DNA of 64,000 nucleotides from Trichodelitschia bisporula (taxonomy: Eukaryota > Ascomycota > Dothideomycetes > Phaeotrichales > Phaeotrichaceae): contig ML996691.1 in assembly GCA_010356995.1 (NCBI GenBank), forward strand, positions 1,426,830-1,490,829, given 5' to 3'. This document shows positions 9,787 to 22,208 of the stretch, one piece after another. Under the pieces are notes generated by a model. It had not been told where the DNA came from. It was given only the letters and a program-made list of their open reading frames with translations, and searched no databases. How positions within the stretch are numbered: position 1 is the first letter of the stretch; each line of letters opens with the position of its first letter. The position numbers and the translations under genes were made by a program.

Positions 9787-12700
9787 ATGACGCGCAGAGA
9801 AGTGGCCGATCGCCATAGCTCGACCGCTAGCTCCAGCGCCGACAGCTGGAAGTCCACAGACACCATCAAGGGCAGCTCTTTTGCCCAACAGCAGCGACGC
9901 TCCACGCCTATGAGGGTTGCGACCAACGACAAGGACATCAGGTGCGTCGTGTCTTTCGTTGTCTCCCCCCGCCGCCGTGTGAGACTTTGCGTCGGAGACT
10001 TGTCTCTTTCGGCGTGTCTTGCGCGCGTCGAGACGGAACCTCCAGGCGGCGGATTCACGCGCGTTCGAACTGCCTCTGCCGTCGCGCATCGCATTCGCCG
10101 CTCCCCAGTCCCATCGCTGTTCCATGCTCCCATGCTGACTCGTCCCTAGAGGAAAGGATTATGAGATCTCGCCCGGCACCACAATGCCCTACCCCTCGCC
10201 GCCCCCATCCTCCCGTACTCCCATTCCCAATGCCATCGCACCGTGGGAGACCTCGCGCTCCTCTAGTTTCGGCGACTACCGCAAGGAACTCTCGGCGCTA
10301 GAACCGTCAGGTGGTCGCACGCCCATCCCCTCCATAAACCGTCAGCCGCCGAGCGCGTCGTCCCCCGCTGCCCACTGGTCCGGCGGCCCGTCAAACGGCA
10401 GGGACAACAAGGTCCACATGTCGTCCGTCTTTGGCGCCGGCAGCAGCTTCTTCAATGATTCCACCGAGGATGTCGGACAGCTGTCTCCTGGCTTTCGGCC
10501 CGGCAGCTCGCAGGAGGACATGGTGTTTCCGGACGACCACCGGCGCCCGTCGATTGCGAGCGCGACGACGGTGAGCAGCATTGGGTCCAAGTCGAGCATG
10601 AACCGCAATCAGCACAAGAAGCTGCAAGGCTTCTTTGGCGACGAATTCCCTGGCTTCGGCGCTCAGCAGGCGGGCTCCGATTCAAGTCTCCCCGCCGGTG
10701 CCGCACCCTTTGTGCCTGGTAAAGGCCTCGATCCGCGCCCGAATAAGCGCATTCGCAATAACTCGCTCAACAATACGAATCATGGGCAGCAGCTGAGCAG
10801 GCCCGACTCGCCGTCGAGCTTCACGCGGCCGCGCACGCCGTTCGCGCCTGAAGTGGCGCCCTGGGAGCATCAGGATCTGGTAAGCTCCCCCTGCTGTAAG
10901 CGCAGAATGACAGTATATCTCGATACGTTGCGGATGCGCGCATGTCAAAGACACTGATGTACTGACCCGCCTTTTCTCACTACTAACGTCTGCAGGAGGC
11001 GAATGCCGGCTCGGACAAAAACTCCGTCAACAGCAAGACCTCTCGCCACCAACACCACTCGCACAAGTTGCACCTCCCAGGCCACCGCCACACCCGCAGC
11101 AAGGACGAGCCGAAGACAACCGACGTAGGTGCGCCCCTTCGCCAGGCCATCAGCAGGGAGGACAGTGGTGCAAACTTTCCCGGCCGCGGGGTGCAGTTTC
11201 CCTCGGCCATGAGCTCCATGTCAACACTCGTCGGGGGCCGGCCCACGAGCCCGACCCCCAGCGCCCACAGCAGCAACTATTCCACCAAGTCTCCAATGCC
11301 AGGCTCACACTCAGGCAAGCGTTCCCTCTTCTCCAAGATTCGCCGCCGCGATAAGCCGGACCGCGCGGAGGCCCTTCGCGATGCACCATCCGCCACCTCG
11401 AGCCCTGGCCTGCAACAGCCGCGCTATGGCAAGGCGCCTCAAGCCGATGCCGCTGCGCCGAGCGGACGCAAGAAAGATGCAGGCGGCGTGTTGCAACGCG
11501 GCGCGGGTTTAGCGCCGGCGGCATCGTCGACGCCCCGCGAGGGCCAGAAGCGCGAGCATGCCCGCTTGCCGTTTAAGAAGAAGAATACGTACGACCAGCC
11601 GCCGCCTACGCGCGACCCTAACGACGTGGACACGAATCCCGGCACCACGCCTGCTCTGTGGAATCTGGATACGGATCTGCTGCATATGGAGGGCATCATT
11701 AGCATGCGCCCGCCGCTGACGCCGCCGGCCGGTGCCGACAAGATCTTCTCCGGTTGGCCGCCTGACGAGGCGCCGGGCCCGAAGGAGCCGGAGGCGAATA
11801 CGGCGGCGTGGGATGCGCCTGAGTCGTGGGCGGTTAAGAAGGCGGCGGATGAGAATATGGCAAGGTTGAGGGAGCTGGACGAGAATGGTTTGCCGCTTAA
11901 GGATGAGAATGCTGGTCCGCCTTATTGCGTGCGCATTTTCCGCGCGGATTCGACTTTTGCGGTGCTGTCGGTGGGGATTAATACGACGGTGTCTGAAATT
12001 ATTGGGTTGATTGGGAAGAAGAGCTTTTTGCAGGATGACCTGGATAACTATCACATTGTGATGCGGAAGCACGACACTTCGCGGCAGTTGCAGCAACAGG
12101 AGCGGCCACTTGTGATTCAGCGGCAGCTACTGCTGCAGGCTGGGTATACGGAAGCGGACCGCATTCCGGATGTGGGACGGGAGGATAACAGCTATCTCTG
12201 TCGCTTCACCTTCCTGCCGGCCAAGATGAGCGGCTACTCTAGCTTGGAGAAGGATCCAGGCTTCAGCAAGATGCAGAAGTTCTCGCACATCGACCTGCAA
12301 GGCCGCAACCTGATCACCATCCCGATCACCCTCTACCAGAAGGCGACGGAGATCATTTCGCTGAACCTCTCACGGAACCTGTCGCTCGATGTTCCGAAGG
12401 ACTTCATCCAGGCTTGCACCAATCTGCGCGAGATCAAGTACACGAGCAACGAGGCGTGGAAGCTGCCGCCGAGTATATGTCTCGCAAGCCGGCTGACGAT
12501 GCTTGATGTCTCGAACAACCGACTGGAGCAGCTCGAGCACGCGCAGCTGCACAAGCTGCAAAGCTTGATCAGTCTGCGGCTATCGAACAACAAACTCACA
12601 TATCTGCCGAAGAACATCAGCCAGTTCAAGCAGCTGCGGAGCCTCAACGTGTCCTCGAACAACCTCTCCGAGTTTCCGGACTACATGTGCGACATGGACA

Positions 12701-15700
12701 CGCTGGTGGACCTGGACATCAGCTTCAATTCCATCTCCCAACTTCCGCAGATCGGCAGGCTCAAGTCGCTGGAGCGGCTGTGGGCCACGAACAATAAGCT
12801 CTCCGGGCCCTTCCCGCCGTCGGCGTGTTACCTCGAAAACCTACGCGAGGTGGACGTGCGGCACAATGCCATTGACAACATCGATGTGCTCGCAGACTTG
12901 CCGCGCCTCGAGTACCTGATGGTCGGCCACAACTCTATCTCGTCCTTTGTAGGCACCTTCCCTACGATCCGTGTGCTGCTTATGAACCACAACCCGGTCA
13001 CGCGCTTCAACATCGAACTGCCAATTCCCACCCTGTCAACCCTGAGCTTGGATAAGGCAAAGCTGGCGGCGCTGCCAGACGATCTCTTCCAGAAGATCCC
13101 CAACCTCACCAAGCTGATCCTCGACCACAATCACTTCGTCTCGCTCTCGCCGCAAATCGGCAAGCTTACAAAGCTAGAGCACTTTTCCATTGCGAAGAAC
13201 CTCCTCAGCAGTCTGCCGCCCGAAATCGGTCGCCTCGTCGAGCTGCGCTACCTCGATCTGCGTGAAAACAACCTCAACTCGCTGCCACCGCAGATATGGT
13301 TCGCGCGCCGCCTCGAAACGCTCAACATCTCGTCCAACGTGCTCAACGCCTTCCCGAAGCCCGGCGCCCCGCTCCCCGCGGCTCCGGACTCGCACCCCTC
13401 GACCCCGATCGGTACGCCGTCTACCAGCCGCGCCCCGACTGAGGACTCGCTCGGCTCGCTCGAGGACTTTGCCGCGCGCCGCCCGAGCCAGGCTAGTGGG
13501 TATCTGAGCGCCGGTGCTAGCTCCGGCGGGAGCCGCAAGGGGTCTATCGGCGGCTCGAGCGTGGGGCCTAGTGTCCGCAAGGCGTCGGTTGTGTCGCGCA
13601 TGTCGGAGGGCACTACGGTTGCGCCGATCAGTCGGAAGGATTCGAGTTTGTCGACGAGAATGATGACGACGTTCGCGGGGAGTTTGAGACATCTCTATCT
13701 TGCGGATAATCGGCTGCAGGATGAGGTGTTCGACGAGCTGGCGCTGCTGCCGGAGTTGCGCATCTTGAATCTCTCGTATAATCTGTTGTATGACATCCCG
13801 CCGCGCACGATTCGCCGCTGGCCGCAGCTCGTGGAGCTGTACCTCTCCGGCAACGACTTCACTGCGCTACCGGCGGAGGATCTCGAGGATATGAGCTCGT
13901 TGAAGGTGTTGCACATCAACAGTAACAAGTTCCAGGTTCTCCCGGCCGAGCTAGCCAAGATCCAGAAGCTCGCCGTCATGGACGTGGGCAGCAACGCGCT
14001 CAAGTACAACGTGTCCAACTGGCCGTACGACTGGAACTGGAACTGGAATCACAATCTCAAGTACCTGAACCTCAGCGGTAACAAGCGGCTGGAGATCAAG
14101 CCCCAGGGCCCGTACTCGCAGATGGGTACTGGGGGGAAGAATCTTACCGACTTTACCTCGCTTACGAAACTGCGCGTGCTGGGGCTTATGGACGTCACGC
14201 TCATGGTATCCTCCGTGCCGGACCAGACGGAGGACCGGCGCGTGCGCACCGCCGCTTCGACGGTGGGCAGCATGGCGTACGGCATGGCCGACACGCTCGG
14301 CCGCAACGAACATCTCTCCACCATGGATCTCGTCGTCGACCGTTTCCGGAGCCACGACGACGAAGCCATCGTCGGCATGTTCGACGGGCAGGCGCTGGCC
14401 AGCGGCGGGTCCAAAATCGCAAAGGCCCTGTACGAAAACTTCAAGAACCGTTTTACCGAGGAACTGGACAAGCTCCGCGCGAACGAGTCCCCGGTCGACG
14501 CGCTCCGCCGCACCTACCTGGGGTTGAATAAGGATATTGCGCTGGCGGCGAGTGTGTCGGACAAGGGCCCGAATCGCGGGAATGTGCTTGGGCTGGAGCT
14601 GGATGAGGATGAGGTGCACTCCGGGTGTGTGGCCACCGTGCTGTACCTCAAGGAGATGGAGCTGTACGTGTCCAACGTCGGCGACGCCACCGCGCTACTC
14701 ATCCACTCCGAAGGCGGGCATAAGCAAATCACCCGCAAGCACGACCCGACGGATAGCACCGAGCGCGCACGCATCCGCGAGGCCGGCGGGTTTGTCAGCC
14801 GCCACGGCAAGCTCAACGACGTCCTCGAAGTGTCCCGCGCGTTTGGCTTCGCGCACCTGACACCCGCGGTCATCGCCAGTCCGCATGTAGCGCATATCAC
14901 GCTCAGGGATACGGATGAGATGATTATCATCGCGAGCCGCGAGTTGTGGAATACGATGAGCCGCGATTTTGCGGTGGATATGGCGCGTTCCGAGCGCGGG
15001 GACCTGATGCGCGCGGCGCAGAAGTTACGTGATTTGGCGATCGCGTTTGGCGCGAGCAGTAAGATTATGGTGCAGATTATAGGAGTGAGCGATTTGCGGC
15101 GACGAGAGAGGGCGCGGTTTCGCACGCATAGTATGAGTATGGGGCCCTCCGCGCTGATTGAGGAGTTTGGTGGCAACCGGCGGAAACGTGCGAGACCGGA
15201 TTGGGATTCGGAATTGGGGAGGCTGGAGAAAGAAGTCGAGGCACCCACCGGGGATGTCAGCCTCGTGTTCACGGACATCAAGTCCTCGACGCTGCTGTGG
15301 GAGACGTACCCGATCGCCATGCGCAGCGCCATCAAAATGCACAACCAGCTCATGCGCCGCCACCTGCGCCTCATCGGCGGGTACGAGGTCAAGACCGAGG
15401 GCGACGCGTTCATGGTCACCTTCCCCACTGTCACTAGCGCGTTGCTCTGGTGCTTCACCATCCAGACACAACTGCTCGAAGTCGCCTGGCCGCAGGAGAT
15501 TCTGAGCAGCATTAACGGGCAGGAGGTGTGCGATGCGGATGGGAATGTTATTTTTCGGGGGTTGAGTGTGAGGATGGGTATTCATTGGGGCCAGCCCGTG
15601 TGCGAAGTCGATCCCGTCACGAAGAGGATGGATTACTTCGGCCCGATGGTCAACCGCGCGAGCCGGATTACGAGCGTGGCGGATGGCGGGCAGATTACTG

Positions 15701-16501
15701 TTTCTGCGGATTTTATCGCGGAGATACAGCGCCTGCTCGAGACGCACATTGAGAGCGATCGGAGCGCGAGTACGGGGAGCGAAGAGGCGCTGGCTGAAGA
15801 CGCGTTAACCCAGTCCATCCGCCGCGAGCTGCGCAGCCTCTCGAGCCAGGGCTTCGAAGTCAAGGACCTAGGCGAGCACCGCCTGAAGGGCCTCGAGAAC
15901 CCAGAGTACATCTACCTGATGTATCCGCACGCACTGTCCAGCCGGTTGCAAGTGCAACAGCAGCGCGCCGAGGCAGAAGCCGCTGCTGCCAGCGCCGCGA
16001 GCGCGGGGACGAAGATGCGCGAGAGTCAGCTTACGATTGATACGGAGCATGTGTGGGAGTTGTGGAATATTAGTCTTAGGCTTGAGATGTTATGCAGCAC
16101 GCTTGAGTGTCCGGGGAGTAAGGCGTTAAAAGCGCCTGAGACGGCGCTTTTGGAGAGGATGAAGCAGCAGGGGGGGGAGATTACGGATCGGTTTTTGGTG
16201 AATTTTGTGGAGCATCAGATTAGTCGGATTGAGGTATGTTGGGTCCTGAGTGAAGGTGTGGGTTTGGATTGGAGATGTGGGCTAATTGCTGGGACAGACG
16301 TGCATTAATACGCTTGCGCTGCGGAATTTGGTCAATCCGTTCCGCGAGGGGATGCTGAGTCAGGCGTGTCCGATGGAGGATGTTTTTGCGGTGTTGACGG
16401 GGCAGTTGGGTGAGTTGGCGGCGTTGAGGGAGAGTGCGGCTGCGGCGGCGGAGGGGTCGGACTCAGAGGACGGGGGCGGGTTCATCATTGAGGATTCGTA
16501 G
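9787..16501 (+). CDS. CYR1: Adenylate cyclase
   Basis: Four exons: 9787-9941, 10150-10879, 10996-16233 and 16298-16501, giving 2108 aa. Introns are 208, 116 (branch TACTAAC just before the acceptor) and 64 nt. The enzyme makes cAMP from ATP at the membrane and drives PKA signalling. Domains in order: a disordered Ser/Pro-rich N-terminus; a short basic region around residue 405 where the Galpha-binding segment normally lies; a Ras-association domain (about 604-702); some twenty leucine-rich repeats (about 724-1360); a PP2C-like domain (about 1387-1660, with DDEAIVGMFDGQ); and the class III cyclase domain (about 1711-1941) with LVFTDIKSSTLLWE and KTEGDAFMV, which carry the metal-binding aspartates. 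This is the full fungal Cyr1 architecture (cyaA, MAC1 and cr-1 in other species). No defect is seen. Confidence 0.95.
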
Positions 16502-16979
16502 GGTTTTTTCTGTGGTTTGACTTGAGCGGGGGGGGTGGTTTCGATGTGTTATGCTTTTGAGGGGGTATCATGATTGCGGGCATAGGTATGGCTAGGGGTG
16601 CTGATGGGTTGGGGGCGTTTGGAAGTGTGGTGTTTGATAGGCTTGGGGTGTTTTTCGCGGCTGTGTGCTTGCGAAGGCTTTTGGTGCTTGATGGGGGCGT
16701 TGGACTGCTCTCGGGTTTGGGGAGTGGGTTTTGTTGTTTTTTGAAGCTGGTGTTTTGGGGAAGGGACTTGTAATTCACGGTCTGGTCTGGCGTGGCGGGG
16801 CGTGGGTACTGTAAGGTGGTACTCGTGACGATTAGGCTATGAGCGGGCGGTAGGGGGGACGTATTGACGTTGCTGAGAATGAGTTCATGCTGCTGTGGTG
16901 CGTGATTACCTTGTGTTGACATTCAACTGCTGCGGGTGACGTCGTAATTGTATGGCATGTGCTCTTCGCCGTCACACAC
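16502..16979. other. Intergenic, 3' of adenylate cyclase
   Basis: About 480 bp, G/T-rich on the plus strand just after the stop codon, with no credible ORF. Probably 3' UTR and spacer. Confidence 0.4.
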
Positions 16980-17098
16980 CAGCCGACGTCATATGCTGGC
17001 CGAAGACATCTGCCAACCGACATCACCCGCTAGCTGACAACATCTGCTAACCGACTTCACCTACTAGCCGACAGCATGTACTCACCGATTAGCGCCTA
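16980..17098 (+). repeat. Degenerate 17-bp tandem repeat, 7 units
   Basis: Seven successive 17-bp units start at 16980, 16997, 17014, 17031, 17048, 17065 and 17082. The approximate consensus is TAGCCGACNNCATCTGC. Units differ at several positions but stay in register without gaps, indicating an old tandem array. It lies in the spacer between adenylate cyclase and the convergent membrane-protein gene. Confidence 0.8.
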
Positions 17099-17225
17099 AG
17101 CCGAGCCGATGAGGCCGTGGTCAAATGGTGGTACGGAAGGCTGAGTCACATGACCGGCCAGTTGGGAAGCAATCGATTCTGTAAGGGGGCAGTTGAAGCT
17201 TTAAGCATGGATTGGAAGGTAGGAG

Positions 17226-17426
17226 ATGACCCGTAAGCGGCAAAAGAAGCGCGTCGAGGAAGCCAAGATTAACGCGGAGCGCGAAGCTCACCGTCGCCGC
17301 CTCCAATTCCAAGACAGGCATAACAAGCACCCAGCCCTTCCCACACCCGCCCTACACCACACATCACCCATCACCCAGCAATATCGCCAAAAGACACCCA
17401 AGCACCCGCTAAAGCCGCCAGCATAA
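17226..17426 (+). CDS. Possible small basic protein (66 aa), doubtful
   Basis: An ATG-initiated frame of 66 codons beginning with a highly charged, probably helical segment (Lys/Arg/Glu/Gln-rich, about residues 3-32) and ending in a Pro/His-rich tail. No family is recognised. It overlaps the downstream spacer of a convergent gene and may be a chance ORF or one exon of an unrecognised gene. The charged N-terminal half is the only argument for it. Confidence 0.2.
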   Translation: MTRKRQKKRVEEAKINAEREAHRRRLQFQDRHNKHPALPTPALHHTSPITQQYRQKTPKHPLKPPA

Positions 17427-17517
17427 ATAATCCATCTATAGGGTATCATATACATCGTCCAAAAACCAGCCCAATCCCCAACCCAACCCAACCCAAGCCC
17501 CGCGCCTCGCCCCACAT

Positions 17518-18652
17518 TTACCTCCCCCCATCCAGCTCCGCAACATGCGCCGGTCTAACCGGCTCCCCCGGCACTTCCGCCACATGCTTTGGGTACTGAT
17601 ACCCAGGATACGGCCCCGGCAACGGTTGCCCCGGGCCACCAAACGCATGCCCCGGCGTCGGCGGCGCCGTGCCCTGCATTTCATGCACCTGTGTCCTCGG
17701 GTCCTTCCCCTCGCCGGAGTAGAACTCCAACCCAGGCTGAGAGGCATTATCCCTCTGCGCCGCCGTGTAGGGCCTTGGCTGCGGCTGCGCCGCCCAAGCA
17801 CGCATGGCGCGCTTGTGCCTTATGCAGAACACAACGATGAGGCCTGCGGCGCAGGCGTAGAGCAGCAGTATGATGATAGTGATGGCGATGACCATGACGA
17901 TGGCTGCGGGGCGGCGGGCGTTGGGTGGGGTCGCGGAACTACTGGTGGGGAGGGTGGTGGATGAGCTGGAGGTGGAGGTGGTGAGGGACCCGCTGGCGCT
18001 GGTGGCGGCGCGGTTGATGATTATAGGGATGGCGGTGAGGGTGACTAGGTCGTTGTATGTCGTCGCCATTGCGGTCCACGTGGAGGCGGAGTCCGGGGCG
18101 CACCCGTAGTCCTTGACGCCGAGGTCGGACCCTTACACATTAGCACGGGGGTATCAAACAAGGTGTACACAGCATACACGTCCAACTCGCGCAATACGGC
18201 GCGAGGGCGAGCGAGCACACGCGGTTCGTAGACGAACACGCGCCGGTGCATCGACCCGCCGAATAGTCAGCGGCGTCGTAGCACGTGCTGATATAGTTGC
18301 AGTCCACGGTATTAAGCCGGCCGCCGAACGAAGTGCAGCACCCGGCCATGCCGGGCACGCTGCCGGACGAGGCCATCAGGACGCAGGTGCCGACGGGGCA
18401 GGTTATGGCCTGGCTGGGGCGAGTGTCGGATGGGTCGGAGTCCGAGTACCAGCCGCAAGTGTCGTACAGCGCTGTATCACGCCTGAAGAGCTCGATGGCG
18501 GGGACGGGGGCTTTGGTGGGTGCGGGAGACCAGTCTGCTGGGAGACGCGCGTGGTGGTTTGGTGTGGTGTTTGTGGGCTCCGGGCTGGGGAACGCGAGGC
18601 CGTACGCTGAGGCGGCGAGGCTGAGCGCGCTCAGCAGGCGTGTCGCGATCAT
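17518..18652 (-). CDS. Secreted-type, Cys-rich single-pass membrane protein
   Basis: Two exons, 18652-18178 and 18131-17518, with a 46-nt intron (GTATGC...branch GCTAAT...TAAG), giving 362 aa. A signal peptide occupies residues 1-20. The ectodomain has about ten cysteines (TCGWYS, ITCPVGTC, AGCCTSF, STCYD), and splicing restores the motif KDYGCAPDSASTWTAMATTY. A Ser/Thr-rich stalk follows, then one strong membrane span near residues 230-258, and a cytoplasmic Pro/Gly/Tyr-rich tail. This layout (type I protein, Cys-rich head, Ser/Thr stalk, short tail) is common among uncharacterised Pezizomycotina surface proteins and resembles WSC-type sensors in plan, but I do not see a WSC domain. The function is unknown; a cell-surface or wall role is only inferred from topology. 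Confidence 0.8.
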
Positions 18653-19734
18653 GGTGAGAAATCAGATATTGCGACGCGAGTTGGGATGCAAATGAGTGAA
18701 TTTGTCCGTTGGAGGGGCCGGCGCGAAAGGAATGACGGTTGAATACGCAATGCAAAAGAGCGACGGGCTGAAGGACGACGACGCGCGGGGGCGAGCGGGT
18801 ACAATGTACATATACGGGCAGGAAATTCCCCTCCTGCAGCACGGGGCCCGAGGTTGGTGGCTGGTAGATCCGAGTCGGGATGAAACGTGACACAATGGCG
18901 TATATCACCGTTTGCTAGTGGATATTCGCCACAGCCGCTGAGGTGGGAGTTTTAGCGGAGTGGATCGTGTTGGCCAAAAATACGCCTGTGGCGTCGAGAT
19001 AGGGGCACTTTTGGCGGAGAACTGATCCTAGCGCCTTGCTGCTCAAGCTAGGGGGCTTTGTTTGACCCCTGCAGGAAATTTGGCGAGGCAACGACACTTC
19101 ATGTTCGATCTTTGCATGCGAACAGCACTGGCCGAGAAAAGCCGATTATCTACAATCAGTGCATCTGTCCCAACGTGAGCTGCGCGTTGTTGTTTGAGGG
19201 TGTACTGTACTTCAAGTTACCGTTCAAAGACTCGTCGGCCTGTTGCTGCAGGTCTTCTGCCGACTTGTGTCTACGTATGCTGCAGTATGGCCAAGGAGCC
19301 AGAAGGCAAGTAGAACACCAGGCGGCAAGATGGGCGGCAAGATGCAGGGCAGGTCTAACAAGCCTCATGCTGACGATAAACCAACCGATCTTATCCCGTC
19401 CGATCTTATCAAAGGGGCGGGCTCGGGCCGACGCCTCACCGTTTTTCAAGATTGCCTGCTCCGATGCGCATCCCGTATATCTCATTGGACGCACTGTACT
19501 CGGCAGGCATTCCGAGCCTGCAGGTCGTCATCCGAGTACCAGCCTTGCGCATCTGGCCTAAAGCACAAAGTGAGGCGGGGACGCAACGTTCGCCAGAGGC
19601 CACAAGGCTGACGGGGGAGGTTGATGAAGATTTAAGGCCCGACTTGTCTCTACCCGGGCTCCTTCCCTCTTCACTGTCGTTTTCACCCCCATTTTTCCCA
19701 ACCCAAACGCGATTGACCGTCACGATCGCCGAAA
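18653..19734. other. Intergenic region between two divergent genes
   Basis: About 1.1 kb between the membrane protein (minus) and the small gene at 19735 (plus). The ORFs here are short, overlap each other in several frames and show no family feature. Expected to contain both promoters. Confidence 0.4.
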
Positions 19735-20095
19735 ATGTCCATCGGAGCAAGCGGGGGCGCCACCAATCGAAGCCCCAACGGATGGTTCCTCGCCGCCGAC
19801 GGGATCCGGGAGGAAGTTCTTCGGGAAGACATCAAGAGTTATCTGGGGCCCGGGGCTACATTTTCCCGTGGTTTTAACGCCGAGGTCAGTCGGTCACGCT
19901 AGGAGGAATCTTGCTGATTGCTAAAGGGCGTACCCGGGTTCTGCATTTTCGCGATCCGAAACTTCACTCCGGTAAGCACGCTGTCTCACTCGCCGCCCGA
20001 TACGCCGAACTGAGATGTGACAGGCGATGATTGAGGATCTCAAGACAGACTCGGCCGATTATCCAGGGTACCGGTTGACGAACTATGGGCAATGA
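19735..20095 (+). CDS. Small 88-aa conserved-looking protein, three exons
   Basis: Three short exons, 19735-19884, 19927-19971 and 20024-20095, with introns of 42 and 52 nt (GTCAGT...AAAG and GTAAGC...ACAG), give an uninterrupted 88-aa protein. No single frame shows it. The pattern GWFLAADGIREEVLREDIKSYLG, then GVPGFCIFAIRNFTPAMIEDLK.DS, reminds me of a family of small uncharacterised Pezizomycotina proteins of the form GWF...DGI..(D/E)VI..DI..YLGP....GY.I.AYR.LT..MI.DLK.DS. That comparison is from memory. No signal peptide or membrane span. The exon phases (all phase 0) and the coherent product argue that the gene is real; function unknown. Confidence 0.72.
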
Positions 20096-20845
20096 GGGAT
20101 CCCTTGAGCTGGTGGTGTGTCTCGGTGCCGGACGGAGATGGCCAGAGTCGAGCCCTAGAATATAGGTCAAATTAAGTGATGTTGATGGAGATGTGCTGTT
20201 CCCACCTGGGTGGGCGGTTTACGGTTTGACGCATGTGTCCGTGACTCGTAGAACTAATGGCTTTGTCTGATACAGTATAACCCGCCTTACCAAGATCTTG
20301 GGTGACTAAGACGACGGTTGCCTCGATGCTGCACTGATACTCACAGCAAGCGATCAACAAGTGCTAAGAAAAGAAAGAGAAGCTCGCTGTCGCTACTCGT
20401 GTCTGATAACTGAAAACGGGTATATCACAATGACCTAAGCAGGTCGCATCCCTGAACGTAGTAAAATCCCAATGCCTTCCATACCAAGCCCTCTTACACG
20501 AAAAACAAATACACGTCTCGTCGACAGGTCTGTGAACTTGGCAGATAAACTGGGGTTCACATGCGCGGTAGCCCACGACATGCTGTACGCAACATCTGGG
20601 ATGTAAGTGACGGTGTGCGCGGCGCTGAGAAGAGCGCCGGCTGAGCGGAAAACCAAAAAAAATAAAAACCGCCTCTCGCCGACACAGGTAGCTAGAGCTC
20701 GCATGTGCGCCAGCCCAACTCCACGACATGCTCTTCGGCTGACGTCAGGCTCATCCGAGGAGTATGGAACGTGGTGCACTATATACATCACCGATTTGTT
20801 GCCGTGTGGTAAGCCGTTGCCCTGATTTATCAGCCGACAGCCGTT
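20096..20845. other. Intergenic region, convergent genes
   Basis: 750 bp between the 3' ends of the 88-aa gene and the STAND-like gene. No credible coding sequence is seen. Confidence 0.4.
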
Positions 20846-22083
20846 TTACAGCTGGACCTCATCGGTCGGGGTATGGGCAACGGCATTGAATGCTAGGACT
20901 CGGGCTGCTGGCCGCATTGGGCCTTGCCTTGGTCGGTTGCGCGGCGAACTCGGCCCATTGCCTATGACGTTAGTTGGATCTCGGAAGGGGTCAGGGATGC
21001 GAACCTTGGTCACGATATCCACCACTGCTTCAACTTCATCCACAAACTCGTCTAGGGACTGAGTATCGTCCTTTGGAGTCTCTACGACATGTGAATATTG
21101 TGGAGCCTCAGGACCATGTGAATCGGCTAGAGTCTCCGGGTCATGTGGATCGTCCGGAGTCTGAGGGCTCTGCGAATCGTCTGGAGTCTGAGGGCCATGT
21201 GGATCCTCTACACTCTCAGACCTAAGCGGGTCCTTTCGGATCTCAAGGTGATGTAGGTAGGAATCCATCGCGACTTTCAAAAGAACCTCAATCTCATCAA
21301 GAAGCCCGCTTGGAAGCGGTGCGCTCCATGCACTCCTGGGGAAAGATTCATGGTTCGGATCGCAGAATACAGGTTTCGTAAGCCAAGAAGGAAAACTGTA
21401 TCTGATTTTGGCTCGGCGAGCGTAGGTCGCTACGTCCAGGACAAGATTCGATCTATATTTGGGTAAACTTGAAGCTTGGGTGAAGAAGGATGGGGTGAAG
21501 GCTTATGACAGTCCGAAAGAACACTAGAGCCCAAAGGAGTATCACCGCCCCAAAGAGCATCACAGACCGCCTTCTCCATCCTCTCCAGCCCCTCGCGGAA
21601 GGCCTCGTCAATTTTCGCAGAAAGTTCCTCAGTGCTCTTGTTGACCTTTTCAAGCACAACCTTGAAGCCCAGGCCCATCGTCTGAATGCCATAGTGAGCC
21701 AGGAACGTGTTCACTGTACCCAAATGGATATTGAGATGCCCCTGCAGCGCCCGCACCTCGTCTTTGCGCCATACATCCCAGCTAACTTTGGCCGCCGTGC
21801 GCTTGAAGAAGGACCGCTTTCCCTTCGTATCCGTGCCCAAAATATCCTTATAGCACGCGACCCTGCTTAAGAACTGTTCTACCGGTTGCTGGCGCTCAAA
21901 GGCAGCCTTTCGAATCTCTTTCGGAAGAAAGTTCAGTCGCGGGAGCAAGTCGAGGAGCGTCTGTAGCTGCTTGTGCACTTGTCGAAATTCAGATTCAGAG
22001 CGGCCAACATCGCGTATGGATTTGATGGCGCGGATAATGACTTGGCTGAGGGCGACAGCATCCCCGAAGGAGCTGAACGCCAT
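20846..22083 (-). CDS. Protein with STAND/NLR-type N-terminal domain, no NTPase
   Basis: Two exons, 22083-21546 and 21501-20846, joined by removing a 44-nt intron (GTGATA...CATAAG), give 397 aa. Without splicing the first frame ends at 21430. The first 180 residues (FGDAVALSQVIIRAIKSIRDVG, repeated Leu heptads, a Lys-rich middle) look like the helical N-terminal domains of fungal NACHT/STAND and ankyrin NLR proteins. The rest does not contain a P-loop: it has a segment RRAKIRYSFPSWLTKPVF, a Leu-rich stretch, a run of about five degenerate 9-10-residue repeats rich in Pro, Asp and His, and a basic C-terminus. It may be a stand-alone adaptor or the remnant of an NLR. The intron's acceptor lacks a good branch site, so the join is probable rather than certain. 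Confidence 0.6.
21085..21215 (-). repeat. In-frame degenerate ~30-bp tandem repeat
   Basis: About five copies of a 27-30-bp unit (plus-strand core GGAGTCTGAGGGCCATGTGGA) encoding DPHGPQTPDD-like repeats inside the STAND-like gene. Confidence 0.7.
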
Positions 22084-22208
22084 CGTGGAGGTGCCCCAGT
22101 TCAGACAGCTATGGTGACGAAATTGAGGGAAAAATTGATGAAGGAAGAAGCCGCTTTAAAGTCCGCATGAGTGAAGTATCCCGCAGCGGTCAAGGTTCAG
22201 AGGCGCAG

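Noticed and set aside
14330-14410. Adenylate cyclase PP2C-like domain has DGQ instead of DGH as a sign of inactivation
   Set aside because: From memory, fungal adenylate cyclases commonly show this variant, so it is not special to this gene.
13951-15747. Antisense ORFs of up to 332 codons opposite adenylate cyclase
   Set aside because: Shadow frames of a GC-rich coding strand; no motif and a well-supported gene on the other strand.
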